Shown in pieces: positions 43,801 through 55,147 of a stretch of DNA of 64,000 bases (within the stretch, counting starts at the first letter, position 1; each line of letters starts with the position of its first letter). Under the pieces are notes generated by a model that did not search any database, had not been told where the DNA came from, and worked only from the letters and a program-made list of their open reading frames with translations. This DNA is from Strigamia acuminata (Eukaryota; Arthropoda; Chilopoda; Geophilomorpha; Linotaeniidae), in the NCBI GenBank assembly GCA_949358305.1, contig OX442322.1:3658001-3722000 (forward strand). Direction: 5' to 3'. The position numbers and the translations under genes were made by a program.

Positions 43801-45043
43801 CCAGTATATCTTTGTCATTATTGACAATTGTACCAAGTTCGTTGAAATTAAGGCTTTGACAAAAGCCACGAGCGCTAACTGTGTTCAAGAATTAAGATCT
43901 GTTACAAACAGATGGGGACACCCCAAAAAGATTGTGAGCGATAACGGAAAACAATTTGATTCCGATATTTACAATGAGTATGGCAAAATGTACAACATTC
44001 GCCCGGCTCATACGAGCTCGTACCATGCCCAGGCGAACCCGACAGAGCGAGCCAATAGGGATATAAAGACGATGCTTGCTCTGTACACAGATGTGCACAC
44101 GCAATGGCCACGTTATTTAGACGAATTTGCGTTTGCAATGCGTAATAATGTGTCATCGGCAACGCGCTCAAGCCCGATGCTGCTTAATACGGGAAGGATA
44201 GTAACATTACCTTTCGTCCCAAGGATTATTAAACATGCCAATCCATTTGACAAGAACAATCCAGAAAAATATGTCAGAGTACTATTAGACGTTTTACGCA
44301 GATCGCATCAAGAGATGCATCGCAGAATTCAATTGAATTTTGAGAGACATCGAAAGATACACCAACAAAAGTTCGTAATTACAGAGTTCGAAGTCGGAGA
44401 TTTAGTTTGGAAACAGACTCACATTCTCTCGTGCGCAGATAAAAATATCTCCGCTAGATTTGCCGAGAAGAGAGATGGACCGTGGGAAATTACTAAAGTA
44501 CTTCCAGGCGGAGCGTATAAATTACGCAAATTAGCTGATGGTTCGATTGAAAAATCAGTAAATATTAAAGCGTTGTATCCCTATACGCCTTCATACCCGA
44601 TTGAGACTTGGAAAGTAGGATAAAAGTCCGCCTCTTACTCAGCACAAGAAAATCCTAAATGGATGGACGAAAGTAACCAACTTCCGGATGCTGAAGAAAT
44701 GGAATTAATTCCTGAAACTTCCTCAGAAATTCCAATGGAATTGTCCGACTCAACTCCAGTGCAGATTGATAAATCTGCGCCCACAAAGTCTAGACATAGA
44801 CATAGACAACGATTAACTGCTATGGAAAGGAAAGCGGCGTTGAAAAGAGGCGAAGTTCCAAAGAAACCGCCTCGAAAACCCCGCAAACTCCAACCGATAG
44901 TTCCACGAACTAGCCTTCGTCCTCGACGAGAGCGAAGGCCGAATCCTAAATATTCGGATGAAAATTTCGTGCGAAATATTTCCGCAGTATTTAAGAAACC
45001 GTACCAGCAACAAGGCAAACTCTCAAAGTTTTGTTGGAATTAA
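40857..45043 (+). pseudogene. pol: Pol of element A, degraded
   Basis: The same domains as A' Pol, with several breaks. One extra base near 42163 shifts the frame inside the RT. The Trp codon at 43111-43113 is a TAG. About 20 bases are missing near 43698 in the integrase zinc finger. A Gln codon is TAA at 44621-44623. The remaining pieces read protease (LMDTGAS), RT (MCIDYR, YLDD), RNase H (MTDASHEGLG), integrase core (NMDLMGPKP, VSDNGKQF) and the basic tail. Many differences from A' are silent, so the family was under protein-level selection before this copy died. Confidence 0.9.
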
Positions 45044-46069
45044 TAAGTTTTATCTAAAACTTGGAAACAGTAATTATTTACATGTTTAACAGGTGTAGTG
45101 ATTTATAATCTCAACACCGGGGGACAAGATATTACGATAATTATTGAAATTTATATTAAAAATATGAATTTGTTGCGATAAGTTAAAATATTCGACAGAA
45201 TATCTTATTATTTGGTCAGATTTATATGTATTTTGACTAAAAAACAGAAATTACTTTAAAAAGTGATAATCTCGCCTTCAAACGAAGGTACGAGACTTAC
45301 GAGGTGTGATTAAACCTCGAACCCGACAATTAATAGGGAATAAAATTCCCAGGGTTCTTTGCACACAAACACTTCGTAAACACGTGGATACAAGTTGACT
45401 TCGTCTCTTCGTTTCCTCTTCACTTTTCAACTCAGAAATTTCAGCGCTAATTCATTTAGCAACGACAAAAAAGCAAGGAAAACTAGCTTTCAATCGTAAG
45501 TAGTTTTCACTAATATTCTTTGACCAAAGAATTATAAAATTGTTCGCAACAATTGATAAAATATCGGCGTCCCGATAAAAGTTAGAAATTCACGCGTCTT
45601 TATAAACGTGAATCGGCATTAAATCACTCTGGAAGTTTAACTATTCGGTCGAATAGTTTAGTTTTAAATTTAAAAATTAATTATTAAGTTTAAGTACGTG
45701 GGCACTAATTATTTAAATCAAGTCGCGGTCGAGGCTTGCATAAATTATTTAGCGGTGAATTTTCAATTCGAGATATTTAGTATACTAAGTGTTAATTAAT
45801 TAATACGAAGTTTATCTTGATATTCAAAGATTGAGTTAAATAGTTTATAAAACTAAGTTGCAATTTTTGACGAAAAATCCTTTGGGCGAGTCCATTCTCG
45901 TGTCATAAACATGAGGGGAATGTGACTCATTAGTATCACGTGTTAAGGGTTATAAATAACTCGAGTTGTGTGTATTTCGTTGCGAATAATACGTTTTAAT
46001 TCTTTGGATTCAAGGAATGACTATTTAGAGTGAAATTATTTTAATAAAATAATTTATTTGTGTCTGCAG
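45044..46069 (+). other. Spacer between pol and the third ORF in A
   Basis: Collinear with 31239-32286 of A', including ggtgtagtgatt...acaccgggggac near 45093-45125 and the gtctgcag acceptor-like end directly before ATG 46070. Confidence 0.6.
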
Positions 46070-46572
46070 ATGGGAGGTGGAAAGCATCGTTCCAAACGAA
46101 GCCATCAACGTCAATGACACGAAAGCTCAAGCTCTTCAACTTCGTCCAGTGACGAGCAACGTCGTTCGGCCGAACGCGCCTACATGAGGGCACAACCAAT
46201 ACCGACGGCACCAGCCTCAATGTATGCCCTGACACCGCTGCAACTGGCAACGCTGAACTGGTTAAGCGTGCACCCGGACGGACTTCCGCTCGACTTGAAT
46301 ACGATGATGCAGGCTCCGTCCACATCAGCGCAGCCAACAGTCTATGATCGGCGCAATTGGCCCTGTTGGCCCAGGTGGCATATCCGCCCGCGAACGTTAT
46401 GAACGTCCCGTTGGCCCCGCATTCGACAGAATTTCGGCCGCCAACTGCAAGCGTGGCGCCTACCGTCGCCAACACGTCGAATGCGACTGCACCGACTGTA
46501 GCGGGACAATCAACGTCTGATGTGCGTCTCCCTGCCGGTGCTGAATCTTCAGCATCCGAATACGGGTGGAAC
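46070..46572 (+). pseudogene. Third ORF of element A, part 1 (interrupted by E)
   Basis: Starts at ATG 46070 (MGGGKHRSKRSHQRQ) and meets a stop at 46115-46117. Homology to A' continues in frame after it (RAQPIPTAPASMYALTPLQL), with a one-base loss near 46347 shifting the frame. Copia element E is inserted at 46573 after the codons for SEYGW. Confidence 0.85.
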
Positions 46573-47145
46573 TGTGGTGGTATGCTGCAAAAACAGCACA
46601 GACTAGGCAGTGGAAACGCTTAAAAATAAGCCAACACGCACGATATAGCACGCACGAGACGTGCGGCGCGTCGTGTACGCGAATTCGAGCCGGTTCTGGT
46701 CGAATTTGCGTGGTGTCTGCACTTATCTACGTGCAGACACAAGAAACGAATTATTTATAAACAAAATAAACGATTTATTAACCTAAAACTTACGAAAACA
46801 GGATTGAAAAGCACAGGAGCACACTTAGCAGTGTGCGTCGCCATCTTGGAATAAAAGGCAGTGCGCTCTGGTGACAGAAGCGAGCGACTCACAGGTATAA
46901 ACAGATAGGCGATGCATGATGCCCAGTGTGTTAAGACACAGTTAATGCAGGCACCATGCATTTCCCTTACAATATAAAGTAAATATACGGAAATATACTG
47001 GTAACAACCAGTTAAGTAGGAAATAAACACTAAATCATTTGGGGAAAGAAAATATAACAACCAATGATGTGAAAAAGTTCAGGTAGCGTCATTACGCATC
47101 GAAAAAGCGTTAAATAAACGTCCGAAGTGGTTTCAAGGACCAACA
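46573..47145 (-). repeat. 3' LTR of element E
   Basis: On the minus strand it starts tgttggtccttgaaacc and ends ataccaccaca. The 101-codon frame inside recurs in the other LTR and is not a gene. Confidence 0.93.
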
Positions 47146-47146
47146 A

Positions 47147-47157
47147 TTCCCTCCTTC
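47147..47157 (-). promoter_or_regulatory. Polypurine tract of E
   Basis: The minus strand reads gaaggagggaa directly before the 3' LTR. Confidence 0.6.
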
Positions 47158-47191
47158 GATGTGCAATGTCGATATTAACAGTTCGATGAAA

Positions 47192-50100
47192 TTATTTCGA
47201 GATGAAGATCCGGGACAACAAATTTCGGAGGCGTTCGGAACTAAGCCATTTCGTGAAAATATCCGAAACATTTATTTCACCCGGAATTTTGCGGAGTTCG
47301 AAGCATCCGGCAATATGCCATTCTCGAAGCCAATGGAACTTCACTCGAATATGTTTGGTTTTCGAGTTCTCGATGTCGTTGTTCGTGAATTGGATCGAGG
47401 CGAGGGCATCGGAGAAAATAATCGGTTTCGATAATCGGTTTAACGGTGGAAAGACTCGATAGATACTGTCCAACCAGTATAACTCTTTAACGATTTCGAC
47501 TAGTGCCACAAACTCGGCTTCCATGGTGGAACAGGCGACGCTGGTCTGCTTTTTGCAGCTCCAGCCAATTGGCACACAACCGATATAAATGATGTATCCT
47601 CCGAAGCTTCTCGATGTCGCAATGTCACTCGCCCACGACGCATCTGTGTATCCCCACAGCTGACTGGAATTACACCCCGAGAGTTCGATCGAGAAATCGC
47701 TCGTGTTCGCCACGTATTTGAGAACTTGGAGCAAACACTTGATGTGGCGGTGGTCGTAGCAGTTATTATACTGCGATAAAGCGATGACCGAGTATAATAT
47801 GTCGGGACGAGTGCGAGAAGCGAGGAATAATAACGATCCGATGAGCGATCGGTACGGAAAGTCCGGGAGATTATCCAACGAGCCTTTGACGAGCGTGGTC
47901 CCCGGTGTGACAGGCACTTTAATGAGTGCATCTGACGAAACGTTGAACTTTTTAAGAAGTTTGTCGATGTAGGAGCGTTGGGACATGAAAACTTTCCCAT
48001 CGCGACGCACGAATTCTACCCCGAGTAATTTGGTTATTGGGCCGAGGTTGACGATGTCGAATTTGCTGGAAATCAGCGCCAAAATACGGTCTCGGATACT
48101 CTCCGACGCGTAAAACACGACGATATCGTCCACGTAGACTAACATAACAGCCGAATGTCCAAATGCGTAAACGCAATTACAAGCGGGAAATTTCTGGAAT
48201 CCGAGGTCGGTTAACGTCTCGTTGAGCTTCTGGTACCACATGCGCCCCGACTGGTGAAGACCGTAAAGTGACTTGGTTAACAACCAGACGTTGTCGGGTG
48301 AGGTGCATGTGGCGCCGGCGGGAATCCGCATGTAAATTTCGTGGTCGAGGTCGCCGTAAAGGTAGGCACACTTGACGTCGAGGTGGAGATCCCTCCATCC
48401 TAGTAAAACGACTAGGAGGCAGAAAAAGAATCGGATGAGCACGAAGTTAACCACCGGACTAAAAACTTCATCGAAATCAACGCCCATTGTTTGGCGGAAA
48501 CCTTGTGCGACAAGTCGAGCACGGTAGCGGTGAATTTTCCCGGTGGCATCCGATTTCAACCGAAAAATCCATTTACACCCGAGGATTGTCTTGTCCGGGG
48601 GTCGTGGAACTTCCTTATAAACTTCGCGTTCCTTGAAAGTCGTGAGCTCCTCATCGATTGCCTCCGTCCATTTCGGTGCCTCGGGTAGCTTGACTGCTTC
48701 GGCGTACGTGGACGGCTCTCGAAAACACATAAGAACGCGATGAACAGGTTGCTCGTCCTGCAATTGATGTTCGAGGTTGCCGAAAAAGAAAATGTCCTCT
48801 TCATACGGAAGTTGGTGAGCGACGCAATATCTTTCGATGTCCCCTCTCGACCTTAAGCGGACACCGTGCTCCGGATAGTAATAAACGTCGACCTTGATTT
48901 TACCAGGCGCTTGTTCTTTCCGGAGATGCTCTTCCCTCCTCCATCCGCTGAAGGGCGTATCTCCACCAATAAAACGATAGGGGCAGTGAAGAGCGCGTAA
49001 CGGAGCGAGGGGCGGTGCAGGCGTTGCAGCGGCCGCTGGTAAGGCGGCTGCCTTATCGAGGAGATCATCGAGGAGATTATCAAGTGGATCATCTTCGGGG
49101 TCGTGCTCGAAATCACGTTCGGGATAGCGTTCGAAAAATTGTTCGATATCGTGATCAACGTCGAGTTCACTATCGCTGGCCTCAGGGGTGTGAGGTTGAC
49201 GAGCCAAAGCATCGGGACGTAATCTCCTCCGAGGACGGTAAAGCGGAAGTGGTGGGTCAGGCGTGACGTCCAAATCGATGTCCTCCGGTACATCGTCCGC
49301 AAACAGAATAGGAGGAGGCAATTCATCAGCAATGTCCTCTTCGACCTCCTCGAGGACGGAGCGATATGAAGCGACTGATGAAGCGCTTGATGGAGCCCGA
49401 TGGCGGAATTCATCATCGTCATTAGACGATTCATCGTCGGAATCACGACGTCGACGTGACCAGGGAACGGACGGAAAAGCACCATCGTCAAAAGTGACAC
49501 GAGACGGTGTAGTGACGCGAGAAGGCTCCTCCATGAATGGAGCATTTTCGTAGGGATCCGGAACGTAAAACGGCGAGCGTTTGAAATTCTGACGTTCATC
49601 GATTTGAACGTGAACGGATTCCGTGACGGTGTTCGTAGCCGGATTCCAAACCCGATAACCGCGAGTGTTGGAGGCGTAACCTACGAGGAATCCTTCCCAC
49701 GCCCGTGGATCCATTTTGTTGCGCCCGGGTGCGGTGAAATGCACCCAGCATTTAGAACCAATTTTTCGGAAATGTTTGACGGAGAGGGCACGCTGGCGCC
49801 ATAAAACATATGGAACTTCGTCGTTAAGTTTCGAATGCGGGCTGCGATTTTTAACGTACGAAAATGTCACAGCGAGTTCAGCCCAAAGTGTGTGCGGAAA
49901 ACCGGTTTCGGAGGTAACGGAGCGAAGATAGTCGCCCATCGTCCGGTTTAGGCGTTCGGCGACCCCGTTCATTTGTGGGCTTCCGGGATTGGTCCGTTGT
50001 GCGACAATGCCCTTGTCAGCGAGGTAACGGTCAAAAGTCTTAGAAATAAATTCCCCGCCGCGATCCGTGCGAATTGATTTGACGCGGGAATCCGTAATGC

Positions 50101-52132
50101 GTTCAACGCGAGAAACAAAGTCTTTGAAAGTCGCAAAAACGTCGGATTTGCGTGCAATCGGAAAAATCCACGAATATCGGGTCGCGTCGTCAACAATGGA
50201 GAAGGCATAATCAGCACCGCCAATCGAAGTCAGTCTTGACGGGCCCCAGACGTCCATGTGCAGCAACTCCAACGGTTTGGTCGTCGAAGGTGTGGGAATC
50301 GGTTTATGCGAGGCGCGCGTGGACTTGGCAATGCGACATGAGTTGCAGGAAAGTTCTTGTCGAACCGCAGCCGGATCGAGTCCATAAACTTGGGAATTGT
50401 TCGCCAAAGTCCGCATGGCTTTGGTGTGGAGATGGCCCAACCTGGCGTGCCATAATCCCGTGGCATCCGCAACGTTCGCAGTCGGCGTTATAACCTTTTT
50501 AGGAGGTGGGACTGCCGTAGTCGTGGCAACGGGAGACGGAGGAGATGATAGGACGTTGGAATACATCCGGATCTGTTGTGGTTTAGATCCGGCAACAGGA
50601 TTGGGGATGATCGGGGAAGGAGAAGGCACGAGTAGGGTGTTGGGAGAGATAGGTAAGCGGAAGTCGGTCATTTCAACGTTTGATATTTTCTTCGACTTCT
50701 TTGAGGGCATCGCGGGAAAATCTTCCTCCTTCGTGATGAGAGTCATCGGCGCAGTAGTCGGAGGTGACATTGGGATGGGCGGTGTACTCGAAACAACAGT
50801 CGGCGACGCAAATGGCGAAATTAGTCCATCTACGAAGTAAAGTCCTGACTTTTGCTTCGCCCGAAGAACACTTTGTTTGATATCCGTCCCATATGTATGC
50901 AACTCCGAATTGTAAATGTGTATGTGATGCCCACATTTATCGACTCGCGAAACCGAAATTAAATTAGCGCCGAAATCAGGTGCGTACAAAACATCGCGGA
51001 GAAGTACGGTGCATTCACAGCCATCGATGAGTGACTTGACTGGAACATTCCCTTTTCCGGTAACTTTGGAGCTTCCTTGTCCCAATTCGATATTAAAAGG
51101 GACGACCTCAACAAAGTCCAAGAACCACGATTTAACGTGTGAAACGTGGTCGGTGGCGCCGCAGTCAACAATCCATTCGTGAGATTGGACGAAATGAACG
51201 GTAGGAACCTGGATCGCAGGTGGTGCGGACAGGAGATATGCTGCATCTCGGCGCGGGCGTGAAGACTCGCGAAACTGTCCCTGCTGCTGTTGATTCGGGT
51301 TCACATTCGGATTCGAGCCTTTATTGCGGCGTCGACTCTTGCTGCGAGATCGTGTCTGAAACGTAGCTACCGGCTGTTGCCCAGTTGTTTGCTTGCGAGG
51401 ATGCTGGCACTTATTGGCGTAGTGTCCAAGCTCGTTGCAATTGAAGCAACGCACCTGCGCAAGCGGGCGCGGGGGTCGCGACTGGTTACGTCCTTGTCGC
51501 CCAGTAGCATAAGCGGAGGAGTTCGTAGAATTCCGGTTTGAATGCGACTTTAATCGGAGATATTCCGACAACAACTGTTCGGAGACTTTAGCCGGGGTAA
51601 ACTCTGCCAGCGGCCAATGATAAATGGCAAAAGTCGCCTGGTCGTATTCGTCCGGAAGAAAGTCTAAATACTGGTACGCGTGATGTCGAGGGAGGATGTC
51701 TTCACCGACGTCTTTAAGTTGGCGGACCATAAGGTCAACGCGGCTGAGGAAATCGGCCATTTCTTCGCCGGGCTCCAACTTGAGCTGCAGGAACTCACGG
51801 CGCATCGCCGCTTGGCGGGCGAGAGAGCTGGGGGCGTAAATTTTCGCTAAAATGTCCCACGCCTGTTTCGGAGTGGTGCAACCGTCGAGGGCCGACTGTT
51901 TGGCCTGCGAGACGTGGCAATAAATGGTCCCCAGCGCTCGGGCTTTCCGACGTTGCCATTTTCGCCAAACGTCTTCATCGACGTTGGCTTTCACTAGTTC
52001 CTCCGTTTCGGTGACGTGGTGCCATACGCCGTCGGACATCAATAGCATTTTAATTGCACGGTGCCAGTGTTCGTAATTGCCGGTCACGAGAATCGGCACA
52101 TGGCCTGACGACTGGTCGGTGGCCTTTTTCAT
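47192..52132 (-). CDS. gag-pol: Gag-Pol polyprotein of copia element E
   Basis: A single frame of 1646 residues from ATG at 52132 (MKKATDQSSGHVP); an upstream ATG at 52267 would add 45 residues that look untypical. Domains: copia-type Gag (NYEHWHRAIKMLLMSDG; EPGEEMADFLSRVDLM), CCHC knuckle CFNCNELGHYANKC (about 229-242), protease with DCGATDH (Asp about 323; usual motif is DSGA), integrase zinc finger (HARLGH...CNSC), core Asp about 627, Asp 690, Glu 726 with DD35E spacing, reverse transcriptase (DLHLDVKCAYLYGDLDHEIYM; LVYVDDIVVF) and RNase H (GYTDASWASD, STMEAEFVAL, KHIRVKFHWLREW). The integrase-before-RT order is diagnostic for copia. No stop or frameshift. Confidence 0.95.
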   Translation of the reverse strand: MKKATDQSSGHVPILVTGNYEHWHRAIKMLLMSDGVWHHVTETEELVKANVDEDVWRKWQRRKARALGTIYCHVSQAKQSALDGCTTPKQAWDILAKIYAPSSLARQAAMRREFLQLKLEPGEEMADFLSRVDLMVRQLKDVGEDILPRHHAYQYLDFLPDEYDQATFAIYHWPLAEFTPAKVSEQLLSEYLRLKSHSNRNSTNSSAYATGRQGRNQSRPPRPLAQVRCFNCNELGHYANKCQHPRKQTTGQQPVATFQTRSRSKSRRRNKGSNPNVNPNQQQQGQFRESSRPRRDAAYLLSAPPAIQVPTVHFVQSHEWIVDCGATDHVSHVKSWFLDFVEVVPFNIELGQGSSKVTGKGNVPVKSLIDGCECTVLLRDVLYAPDFGANLISVSRVDKCGHHIHIYNSELHTYGTDIKQSVLRAKQKSGLYFVDGLISPFASPTVVSSTPPIPMSPPTTAPMTLITKEEDFPAMPSKKSKKISNVEMTDFRLPISPNTLLVPSPSPIIPNPVAGSKPQQIRMYSNVLSSPPSPVATTTAVPPPKKVITPTANVADATGLWHARLGHLHTKAMRTLANNSQVYGLDPAAVRQELSCNSCRIAKSTRASHKPIPTPSTTKPLELLHMDVWGPSRLTSIGGADYAFSIVDDATRYSWIFPIARKSDVFATFKDFVSRVERITDSRVKSIRTDRGGEFISKTFDRYLADKGIVAQRTNPGSPQMNGVAERLNRTMGDYLRSVTSETGFPHTLWAELAVTFSYVKNRSPHSKLNDEVPYVLWRQRALSVKHFRKIGSKCWVHFTAPGRNKMDPRAWEGFLVGYASNTRGYRVWNPATNTVTESVHVQIDERQNFKRSPFYVPDPYENAPFMEEPSRVTTPSRVTFDDGAFPSVPWSRRRRDSDDESSNDDDEFRHRAPSSASSVASYRSVLEEVEEDIADELPPPILFADDVPEDIDLDVTPDPPLPLYRPRRRLRPDALARQPHTPEASDSELDVDHDIEQFFERYPERDFEHDPEDDPLDNLLDDLLDKAAALPAAAATPAPPLAPLRALHCPYRFIGGDTPFSGWRREEHLRKEQAPGKIKVDVYYYPEHGVRLRSRGDIERYCVAHQLPYEEDIFFFGNLEHQLQDEQPVHRVLMCFREPSTYAEAVKLPEAPKWTEAIDEELTTFKEREVYKEVPRPPDKTILGCKWIFRLKSDATGKIHRYRARLVAQGFRQTMGVDFDEVFSPVVNFVLIRFFFCLLVVLLGWRDLHLDVKCAYLYGDLDHEIYMRIPAGATCTSPDNVWLLTKSLYGLHQSGRMWYQKLNETLTDLGFQKFPACNCVYAFGHSAVMLVYVDDIVVFYASESIRDRILALISSKFDIVNLGPITKLLGVEFVRRDGKVFMSQRSYIDKLLKKFNVSSDALIKVPVTPGTTLVKGSLDNLPDFPYRSLIGSLLFLASRTRPDILYSVIALSQYNNCYDHRHIKCLLQVLKYVANTSDFSIELSGCNSSQLWGYTDASWASDIATSRSFGGYIIYIGCVPIGWSCKKQTSVACSTMEAEFVALVEIVKELYWLDSIYRVFPPLNRLSKPIIFSDALASIQFTNNDIENSKTKHIRVKFHWLREWHIAGCFELRKIPGEINVSDIFTKWLSSERLRNLLSRIFISK

Positions 52133-52805
52133 GATTGCACGGAGAAAAAAGCGTAGAAATGGGAAATTGACGCACAATCGACGCACAATCGACGCACAAA
52201 CGAAGCACAAATTACGATGCGAAGCACTTTCCGTAGCACTGTCAAAGCGGAAACCAAGAATGGGCAATTCCTTCTGAAGGAATTAAATAGCTTTCGGTTG
52301 CCAGTCTGAGAGGGTCCGTTCGACTTCCTGGAGCCGCGGGAAACCTCACTTGTACCACGACAAGCACAACCGAAAAATACAACGGCGCTTGCCCGGATTC
52401 GGACGAAGGGCGCCGAGGATTCTAATTGTCCCACACCAAAATTCCCACTTAAAATTAACAAAGGTAATTCGACTCTGAAAGGCAAAATAAGGCGAAATTG
52501 ACGAATCAGTCGCGGTGCACGTCGCAACACGCGATCCTCGTGTGAAAAACACGGATATGTGCGATTTTAAACGAAAAATCGCGAAAAATGAACGAAAATC
52601 GTCGATACTGTCGCACTCCGGGGTGCTAAACAGCGGGTTACACCCGTTTCTCGGTGATAACGTCGTGTAGACGTCGTCGCATGTCGAAAATCGGTGTAAA
52701 TCGGCGAAAAATCTGAAAATATAGAAAATTTCCGCAAAATTCGCGAAAAAATCGCGAAAATTGTGGAAAATTAAGGAAAAAACGAGGCCCTGGTGTCTTT
52801 CCAGG
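52133..52805 (-). other. Leader of element E
   Basis: About 670 bp between PBS and the gag-pol ATG, rich in gcgaaaaatc-type short repeats. No protein-like frame apart from the N-terminal extension of gag-pol (52133-52267). Confidence 0.55.
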
Positions 52806-52817
52806 CCTCTGCTACCA
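52806..52817 (-). promoter_or_regulatory. PBS of E (initiator tRNA-Met)
   Basis: The minus strand reads tggtagcagagg two bases after the 5' LTR. It is complementary to the 3' end of initiator tRNA-Met (…CCTCTGCTACCA), a usual primer for copia elements. Confidence 0.8.
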
Positions 52818-52819
52818 AT

Positions 52820-53392
52820 TGTGGTGGTATGCTGCAAAAACAGCACAGACTAGGCAGTGGAAACGCTTAAAAATAAGCCAACACGCACGATATAGCACGC
52901 ACGAGACGTGCGGCGCGTCGTGTACGCGAATTCGAGCCGGTTCTGGTCGAATTTGCGTGGTGTCTGCACTTATCTACGTGCAGACACAAGAAACGAATTA
53001 TTTATAAACAAAATAAACGATTTATTAACCTAAAACTTACGAAAACAGGATTGAAAAGCACAGGAGCACACTTAGCAGTGTGCGTCGCCATCTTGGAATA
53101 AAAGGCAGTGCGCTCTGGTGACAGAAGCGAGCGACTCACAGGTATAAACAGATAGGCGATGCATGATGCCCAGTGTGTTAAGACACAGTTAATGCAGGCA
53201 CCATGCATTTCCCTTACAATATAAAGTAAATATACGGAAATATACTGGTAACAACCAGTTAAGTAGGAAATAAACACTAAATCATTTGGGGAAAGAAAAT
53301 ATAACAACCAATGATGTGAAAAAGTTCAGGTAGCGTCATTACGCATCGAAAAAGCGTTAAATAAACGTCCGAAGTGGTTTCAAGGACCAACA
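52820..53392 (-). repeat. 5' LTR of element E
   Basis: 573 bp, the same length as the left LTR; no difference was noticed on comparison. Directly followed by target duplication GGAAC. Confidence 0.93.
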
Positions 53393-53397
53393 GGAAC

Positions 53398-54398
53398 GAG
53401 CCGCCACCGGGCGCCTTGCGGTTCTCAGAACCTGTTTCTCGCAACCGCGAGTACCGAGCCGCCAACAAGGCAAAAAAGAAGGACGAGAAGGCCCGTCTGC
53501 GCAAAGAGCAGTGCGAGCGTGACATGGCAGCCGGAATCCCGCACGATAATATCGTGACAGACCAGGCGACGGAGACGATCTGCCCGTTTTGCGTCGGCTG
53601 CGGGTGGTGCTGCGGTGCATCCGCCGGATCCTCATTGATGCGTTGTCCGAATTGCCGAGGACGAAAGACGCGACCGCGTTTGGAGCCCTGGAGAAAAGAG
53701 GTTCAACCCCACGTCTTCAAGGGGATTAAGCCAAACGAGAAGCGATGTTGGGCTCACTGCCCAAAGTGTTGATTGTTTTTGAACAGCCGCGGCGAGGCTG
53801 TGTATATCGACCCTGGACCCGCGCTGAAGCCAACGCCGGTGTAAGAGTCGAACTCCTTCGACAATCGCCGCCGCCGTCTGAGGACTCCGAAGTTTCTACT
53901 GAAACTGTCCAGGCCGCCGAAAGCGTCGGAAGCGAGGTGCAAGAGGAAAGCGTTCGACCAAGAGCGATGTCGCGTGGACGAGGCTGTCTTACGCTCGACC
54001 GAGCGAAGGAAATTGCCAAGGTTCAACGAACCAACATCTTGGCACGAGGGCGAGCTCGTAAGCTCCAGAAGGCAATGGGCGAGTCGTCTAAACCCGTGGA
54101 GGATCCTCCAGCGGCAGTCACCGACGTGTCGAGCGCCCCTCCAGCGTCTAAGTCTGAAACTTCGGACGATGCACAGTTCGAAGACGCCGAGGAGTTGCTT
54201 TCTGTCGTCGATTTCGTGGCCGAGTTGCTTGAGGATCTGCCGTTTCCGCCTCCGAGTCCGGAAGAAATTGAGGCTCCAGAGGAAGCTGTGTTTTCCGCCG
54301 TCTCAACTGAGGCGACTGAAGAGTCTGATTTCCTGACTTCTGCTGAAGTCGAGAAACCAGAGGAGAAAGATTCGACTGACGTCGAGAAGAAGGAATAG
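53398..54398 (+). pseudogene. Third ORF of element A, part 2
   Basis: Continues the Cys-rich protein: EPPPGALRFSEPVSRN, the basic helix, CPFCVGCGWCC, MRCPNCRG and AHCPKC. An Arg codon is then TGA (53770-53772) and about 13 bases are missing near 53815, shifting the frame. The acidic tail follows to a stop at 54398. Against A' the amino acids in the Cys-rich part are nearly identical, while many third positions differ. Confidence 0.85.
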
Positions 54399-54562
54399 AA
54401 GGGACAAAATTAACATTCGTTTATTTTTCCGAGTGGAGATTTTTATGACTAAAAATGTTCCAAGTGTTTTGTTGTGTTTGCATTTTCATAATATTCTTAC
54501 GAGTAATGTGTTCAGTTTGTTTCAAGATCTTGAACTAATTGTTTAAATATTCAGATGAATAT
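54399..54562 (+). other. 3' UTR of element A, part before C
   Basis: Matches 33808-33970 of A'. Element C is inserted at tgaatat, where A' reads gaatatagtttg without interruption. The UTR resumes at 62922. Confidence 0.8.
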
Positions 54563-55135
54563 TGTCACGTGTACGAACCGTGCCAATTGATGCGCGATTC
54601 GTAGCACGTAATTCGAATCATTATTAGGTTAAATGTTGCTAAATTTCGGCCACAGATGGCGCTGACGGTTGGACTCCGTCATCGCCATGTGATGGACCGA
54701 TCAATTCAATTATGGGGTTTATGGCAGATTTGCTATAAATAAGGAGCCCGCACTAAGACAGGTCTCTAATCACTTTTGCTTTTCAGAACTAGAGAGTCTG
54801 ATGTCGCCTCGATACTGAGAGCGGCTGACTGACTATAAAACCAATTTAATTACATTGCAGTTAAGTTATCACACAGTAGTTCATAACCCAATTAATAAAG
54901 GTTGTACATTTGACAAATGTAAGAAGCGACAATTTATCCAAAATAACATTCTGACCTGTTTGAGAATAAATGTATCTGAATTTATACGGGATCGAACAAA
55001 CTTTGTTTGTCCGGTCAAATAAATCTGAATTGAATTTAAAGCATAAATGAATCTCATTCTTTCCTTTCACACTCACTAAACCCCAATTAAACATAGTTGC
55101 GTGGAGACCTGATTAGGCCCGGATTCCACGTAACA
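54563..55135 (+). repeat. 5' LTR of element C
   Basis: It starts tgtcacgtgtacgaacc and ends ccacgtaaca. CTCF-like ccacagatggcgc lies at 54650-54662, TATA (tataaata) at 54734-54741, and aataaa near 54964. Confidence 0.95.
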
Positions 55136-55137
55136 AA

Positions 55138-55147
55138 TGGTGGAGAT
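55138..55147 (+). promoter_or_regulatory. PBS of C (tRNA-Ala-like)
   Basis: The sequence tggtggagat, two bases after the LTR, matches the tRNA-Ala 3' complement over 10 bases; Z matches over 12. Confidence 0.5.

Larger units (their letters stand above)
46573..53392 (-). mobile_element. Element E: intact Ty1/copia LTR retrotransposon
   Basis: 573-bp LTRs at 46573-47145 and 52820-53392, identical wherever I compared them, with 5-bp target duplication GGAAC (46568-46572, 53393-53397). The minus-strand order is LTR, tRNA-iMet PBS, leader, one long gag-pol ORF, polypurine tract, LTR. Removing it restores the third ORF of A. It is intact and young, possibly still mobile. Confidence 0.95.

Noticed and set aside
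46755-47060. A 101-codon minus-strand frame, repeated at 53002-53307
   Set aside because: It lies entirely within the copia LTR and its repetition reflects LTR identity.
48853-50840. Long frames overlapping the copia gag-pol in other phases (248 aa minus, 147 aa plus)
   Set aside because: They are frame shadows of a clearly conserved polyprotein and have no recognisable domains.
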